From positions 62,001 to 126,000 of the forward strand of contig NW_025316716.1 of NCBI RefSeq assembly GCF_910594005.1: a stretch of DNA of 64,000 nt, in the 5' to 3' direction. Made by a program: the position numbers and the translations under genes. Positions 60,801-64,000 of this stretch are shown piece after piece; position 1 is the stretch's first letter; the number at the start of each line of letters is the position of its first letter. The notes beneath the pieces are model-generated. The model was not told the origin of the DNA. It made no database searches and worked only from the letters and a program-made list of their open reading frames with translations. The DNA is from Cervus elaphus (taxonomy: Eukaryota; Chordata; Mammalia; Artiodactyla; Cervidae).

Positions 60801-63022
60801 CAAGGAGCATGAAAAGGTGTGAAAAATGCGAGGAGCAAAAAAAAAAAAAAGAAAGACCAGGAGCATGAAAAGGTTTGAAAAATGCGATGAGCATGAAAAG
60901 TTGTGAAAAATGCGAGGAGCATGAAAAGGTGTGAAAAATGCGAGGAGGATGAAAAGGTGTGAAAAATGCGAGGAGCAAAAAAAAAAAAAAAAGAAAGAAA
61001 GAAAGACCAGGAGCATGAAAAGGTGTGAAAAATTCGAGGAGCAAAAAAAAAAAAAAAAAAAGACCAGGAGCATGAAAAGGTGTGAAAAATGCGAGGAGAA
61101 AAAAAAAAAAAAAAGACCAGGAGCATGAAAAGGTGTGAAAAATGCGAGGAGCAAAAAAAAAAAAAAAAGAAAGAAAGAAAGACCAGGAGCATGAAAAGGT
61201 GTGAAAAATGCGAGGAGCATGAAAAGGTGTGAAAAATGCGAGGAAAAAAAAAAAAAAAAAGACCAGGAGCATGAAAAGGTGTGAAAAATGCGAGGAGAAA
61301 AAAAAAAAAAAGACCAGGAGCATGAAAAGGTGTGAAAAATGCGAGGAAAAAAAAAAAAAAAGACCAGGAACATGAAAAGGTGTGAAAAATGCGAGGAACA
61401 AAAAAAAAAAAAGAAAGACCAGGAGCATTAACAGGTGTGAAAAATGCGGGGAGCAAAAAAAAAAAAAACAAAGACCAGGAGCATGAAAAGGTGTGAAAAA
61501 TGCGACGAGCATGAAAAGTGGTGAAAAATGTGAGGAGCATGAAGAGGTGTGAAAAATGCGAGGAGCATGAAAAGGTGTGAAAAATGCGACGAGCATGAAA
61601 AGTTGTGAAAAATGCGAGGAGCAAAAAAAAAAAAAAAAAAAAGAAAGACCAGGAGCATGAAAAGGTGTGAAAAATGCGAGGAGCAAAAAAAAAAAAAAAA
61701 AAGACCAGGAGTATGAAAATGTGTGAAAAATGCGAGGAGCAAAAAAAAAAAAAAAAAGACCAGGAGTATGAAAATGTGTGAAAAATGCGAGGAGCAAAAA
61801 AAAAAAAAGAAAGACCAGGAGCATGAAAAGGTGTGAAAAATGCGAGGAGCAAAAAAAATTAAAAAAAGAAAGAAAGAAAGACCAGGAGCATGAAAAGGTG
61901 TGAAAAATGCGAGGAGCAAAAAAAAAAAAAAAAAAAAGAAAGACCAGGAGCATGAAAAGGTGTGAAAAATGCGAGGAGCAAAAAAAAAAAAAAAAAGACC
62001 AGGAGTATGAAAATGTGTGAAAAATGCGAGGAGCAAAAAAAAAAAAAAAAAAGACAAGGAACATAAAAAGGTGAGAAAAATGCGAGGAGAAACAAAAAAA
62101 AAAGAAAGACCAGGAGCATGAAAAGGTGTGAAAAATGCGACGAGCATGAAAAGTTGTGAAAAATGCGAGGAGCATGAAGAGATGTGAAAAATGCGAGGAG
62201 CATGAAAAGGTGTGAAAAATTCGAGGAGCAAAAAAAAAAAAAAAGACCAGGAGCATGAAAATGTGTGAAAAATGCGAGGAGCAAAAAAAAAAAAAAAAAA
62301 AAGACCAGGAGCATGAAAATGTGTGAAAAATGCGAGGAGCAAAAAAAAAAAAAAAAGAAAGAAAGAAATAACAGGAGCATGAAAAGGTGTGAAAAATGCG
62401 AGGAGCATGAAAAGGTGTGAAAAATGCGAGGAAAAAAAAAAAAAAAGACCAGGAACATGAAAAGGTGTGAAAAATGCGAGGAGCAAAAAAAAAAAAAGAA
62501 AGACCAGGAGCATTAACAGGTGTGAAAAATGCGGGGAGCAAAAAAAAAAAAAACAAAGACCAGGAGCATGAAAAGGTGTGAAAAATGCGACGAACATGAA
62601 AAGTGGTGAAAAATGTGAGGAGCATGAAGAGGTGTGAAAAATGCGAGGAGCATGAAAAGGTGTGAAAAATGCGACGAGCATGAAAAGTTGTGAAAAATGC
62701 GAGGAGCAAAAAAAAAAAAAAAAAAAAGAAAGACCAGGAGCATGAAAAGGTGTGAAAAATGCGAGGAGCAAAAAAAATAAAAAAAAGAAAGAAAGAAAGA
62801 CCAGGAGCATGAAAAGGTGTGAAAAATGCGAGGAGCAAAAAAAAAAAAAAAAAAAAAGAAAGACCAGGAGCATGAAAAGGTGTGAAAAATGCGAGGAGCA
62901 AAAAAAAAAAAAAAAAGAAAGAAAGAAAGACCAGGAGCATGAAAAGGTGAGAAAAATGTGAGGAGAAAAAAAAAAAAAAAAACAAAAGAAAGACCAGGAG
63001 CATGAAAAGGTGTGAAAAATGC

Positions 63023-63218
63023 GACGAGCATGAAAAGTGGTGAAAAATGTGAGGAGCATGAAGAGGTGTGAAAAATGCGAGGAGCATGAAAAGGTGTGAA
63101 AAATGCGACGAGCATGAAAAGTGGTGAAAAATGTGAGGAGCATGAAGAGGTGTGAAAAATGCGAGGAGCATGAAAAGGTGTGAAAAATGCGACGAGCATG
63201 AAAAGTTGTGAAAAATGC
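63023..63218 (+). repeat. 84-bp trimer repeat, copy 6
   Basis: It lies 512 bases after the CATTAACAGG core at 62,511, as in copy 5. Downstream, instead of the GCGGGGCGC unit, the sequence joins an AATAAA linker (63,323) and a CATTAAAAGG module. Confidence 0.9.
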
Positions 63219-64000
63219 GAGGAGCAAAAAAAAAAAAAAAAAAAAAGAAAGACCAGGAGCATGAAAAGGTGTGAAAAATGCGACGAGCATGAAAAGGTGT
63301 GAAAAATGCGAGGAGCAAAAAAAATAAAAAAAAGAAAGAAAGAAAGACCAGGAGCATGAAAAGGTGTGAAAAATGCGAGGAGCAAAAAAAAAAAAAAAAA
63401 GACCAGGAGCATGAAAAGGTGTGAAAAATGCGAGGAGAAAAAAAAAAAAAAACACCAGGAGCATGAAAAGGTGTGAAAAATGCGAGGAAAAAAAAAAAAA
63501 AAAAGACCAGGAATATGAAAAGGTGTGAAAAATGCGAGGAGCAAAAAAAAAAAAAGAAAGACCAGGAGCATTAAAAGGTGTGAAAAATGCGGGGAGCAAA
63601 AAAAAAAAAAACAAAGACCAGGAGCATGAAAAGGTGTGAAAAATGCGACGAGCATGAAAAGTTGTGAAAAATGCGAGGAGCATGAAGAGGTGTGAAAAAT
63701 GCGAGGAGCATGAAAAGGTGTGAAAAATGCGAGGAGCAAAAAAAAAAAAAAAGACCAGGAACATGAAAAGGTGTGAAAAATGCGAGGAGCAAAAAAAATA
63801 AAAAAAAGAAAGAAAGAAAGACCAGGAGCATGAAAAGGTGTGAAAAATGCGAGGAGCAAAAAAAAAAAAGAAAGACCAGGAGAATGAAAAGGTGTGAAAA
63901 AAGCGAGAAGCAAAAAAAAAAAAAAAAGACCAGGAACATGAAAAGGTGTGAAAAATGCGAGGAGCAAAAAAAAAAAAAGAAAGACCAGGAGCATGAAAAG

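Larger units (their letters stand above)
13433..63805 (+). repeat. Family-B linkers containing AATAAA
   Basis: A single T inside the A-run creates AATAAA, followed by AAAAG and (GAAA)3. Examples lie near 13,433, 15,143, 16,258, 17,686, 17,955, 18,430, 19,288, 30,369, 30,843, 32,067, 32,929, 33,060, 34,150, 35,376, 36,236, 36,366, 38,072, 38,545, 40,018, 42,106, 42,236, 43,935, 44,408, 45,589, 46,071, 47,096, 49,310, 50,083, 54,806, 55,280, 56,507, 57,367, 57,498, 58,930, 59,200, 59,674, 60,532, 62,777, 63,323 and 63,799. None is in family A blocks. The hexamer matches the animal polyadenylation signal, but I see no sign of transcription units. The feature spans first to last. Confidence 0.85.
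1..64000. repeat. Megasatellite array filling the whole window (28-bp core plus A-rich linker)
   Basis: Every part of the window is built from one unit. The 28-bp core begins GAGGAGCATG, carries AAAAGGTGTG and ends AAAAATGC. Most cores are joined by a linker of 12 to 28 A residues, optionally followed by GAAA repeats, then GACC. Unit length is 28 bp without the linker and about 50-70 bp with it, so the window holds well over a thousand cores. All are in the same orientation. No stretch of even 100 bases departs from the pattern, so no gene-free interval needs separate description. The array runs past both window ends. The family is not one I recognise; it is not telomeric, shows no CENP-B-box-like motif and has no transposon coding capacity. 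Confidence 0.98.
54022..64000. repeat. Satellite block B3 (family B, continues past the window)
   Basis: Family B markers lie at 54,460, 55,052, 56,074, 56,998, 57,101, 57,904, 59,444, 60,303, 60,616, 61,426, 62,511 and 63,569. From 54.0 to about 57.9 kb the spacings match B2 at about 24,440, and from 57,904 to 59,444 (1,540) they match B1 (16,662 to 18,200). The 59.4-62.2 kb part resembles 49.1-51.8 kb, including the GAGGAACAAAA linker before 61,426 and before 50,980. Near 63.27 kb the order switches, placing the 84-bp trimer run directly before a CATTAAAAGG module. Confidence 0.85.

Noticed and set aside
13433..63805. AATAAA sites as functional polyadenylation signals
   Set aside because: They arise from a single T in a repeated A-run, occur about forty times, and have no associated gene or downstream GU-rich element.
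1..64000. CRISPR-like alternation of a 28-bp repeat with spacers
   Set aside because: The length fits a CRISPR repeat, but the intervals are low-complexity A-runs rather than unique spacers. Cores often abut with no spacer, and there are no cas genes or leader.
1..64000. Poly(A) tails of many separate retroelement insertions
   Set aside because: There is no element body beside any A-run, the flanks are always the same core, and linkers sit at inherited positions in higher-order repeats. A single ancestral insertion remains possible and is listed as a finding.
1..64000. Centromeric identity with a CENP-B box
   Set aside because: TTCG occurs in TTCGAGG cores, but the rest of the 17-bp box is absent. 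Centromere function cannot be judged from sequence alone.
1..64000. An internal 10-bp duplication in the core (ATGAAAA and GTGAAAA)
   Set aside because: The two 7-base pieces lie 10 bases apart but the surrounding bases do not match, and A-rich sequence makes chance similarity likely.
1..64000. Whole array as an assembly artefact
   Set aside because: Ordered private variants, nested joints and family boundaries are hard to produce by a simple collapse or loop. Individual duplications with identical joints and the damaged units after long A-runs could still be errors and need read support.

Overview
The whole 64,000-base window is one uninterrupted tandem-repeat (satellite) array. I found no unique sequence, no credible protein-coding gene, no RNA gene, no recognisable transposon and no CRISPR array. 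An array this size, with satellite units nested inside higher-order repeats, points to a eukaryotic chromosome, most likely heterochromatin (pericentromere, knob, sex chromosome or similar), probably assembled from long reads. The sequence gives no basis for naming a clade.

Basic unit. The core is 28 bp: it starts GAGGAGCATG, carries AAAAGGTGTG in the middle and ends AAAAATGC. Most cores are separated by a linker of about 12 to 28 A residues, often followed by one to four GAAA repeats and then GACC, giving units of roughly 50 to 70 bp. A 6-base copy of AGGAGC lies on each side of the linker, so the short 28-bp form and the long form differ by exactly linker plus one AGGAGC. The + strand is extremely purine-rich: from the consensus unit I estimate 55 to 60% A and well under 10% T.

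Large-scale layout. Diagnostic variants divide the array into two related families that alternate. Family A (linkers GAGTAAAACAAAA and GCAAACCAAAA, TTCGAGG cores, the CATAAAAAGGTGTCAAAAA marker) fills about 1-12,650, 19,646-29,584 and 51,841-54,021. Family B (CATTAACAGG and CATTAAAAGG cores, AATAAA-containing linkers, AGTGGTG/TGTGAGG cores, 84-bp trimers) fills about 12,651-19,645, 29,585-51,840 and 54,022-64,000. The three A-to-B boundaries share private variants in the same order, so they are copies of one ancestral boundary spread by segmental duplication. The two B-to-A boundaries are different recombination joints.

Inside the blocks there are nested tandem duplications with repeat distances of about 1.65, 2.76, 3.3, 3.88 and 5.87 kb, conversion-like patches and small private deletions. 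Two satellite families kept distinct yet mosaic by unequal exchange are the main biological content. The long open frames on the - strand (up to more than 2,600 codons) follow from base composition: the T-poor + strand almost never contains TTA, CTA or TCA. They are not annotated as genes. All distances are from reading marker positions by eye; percent identities were not computed.
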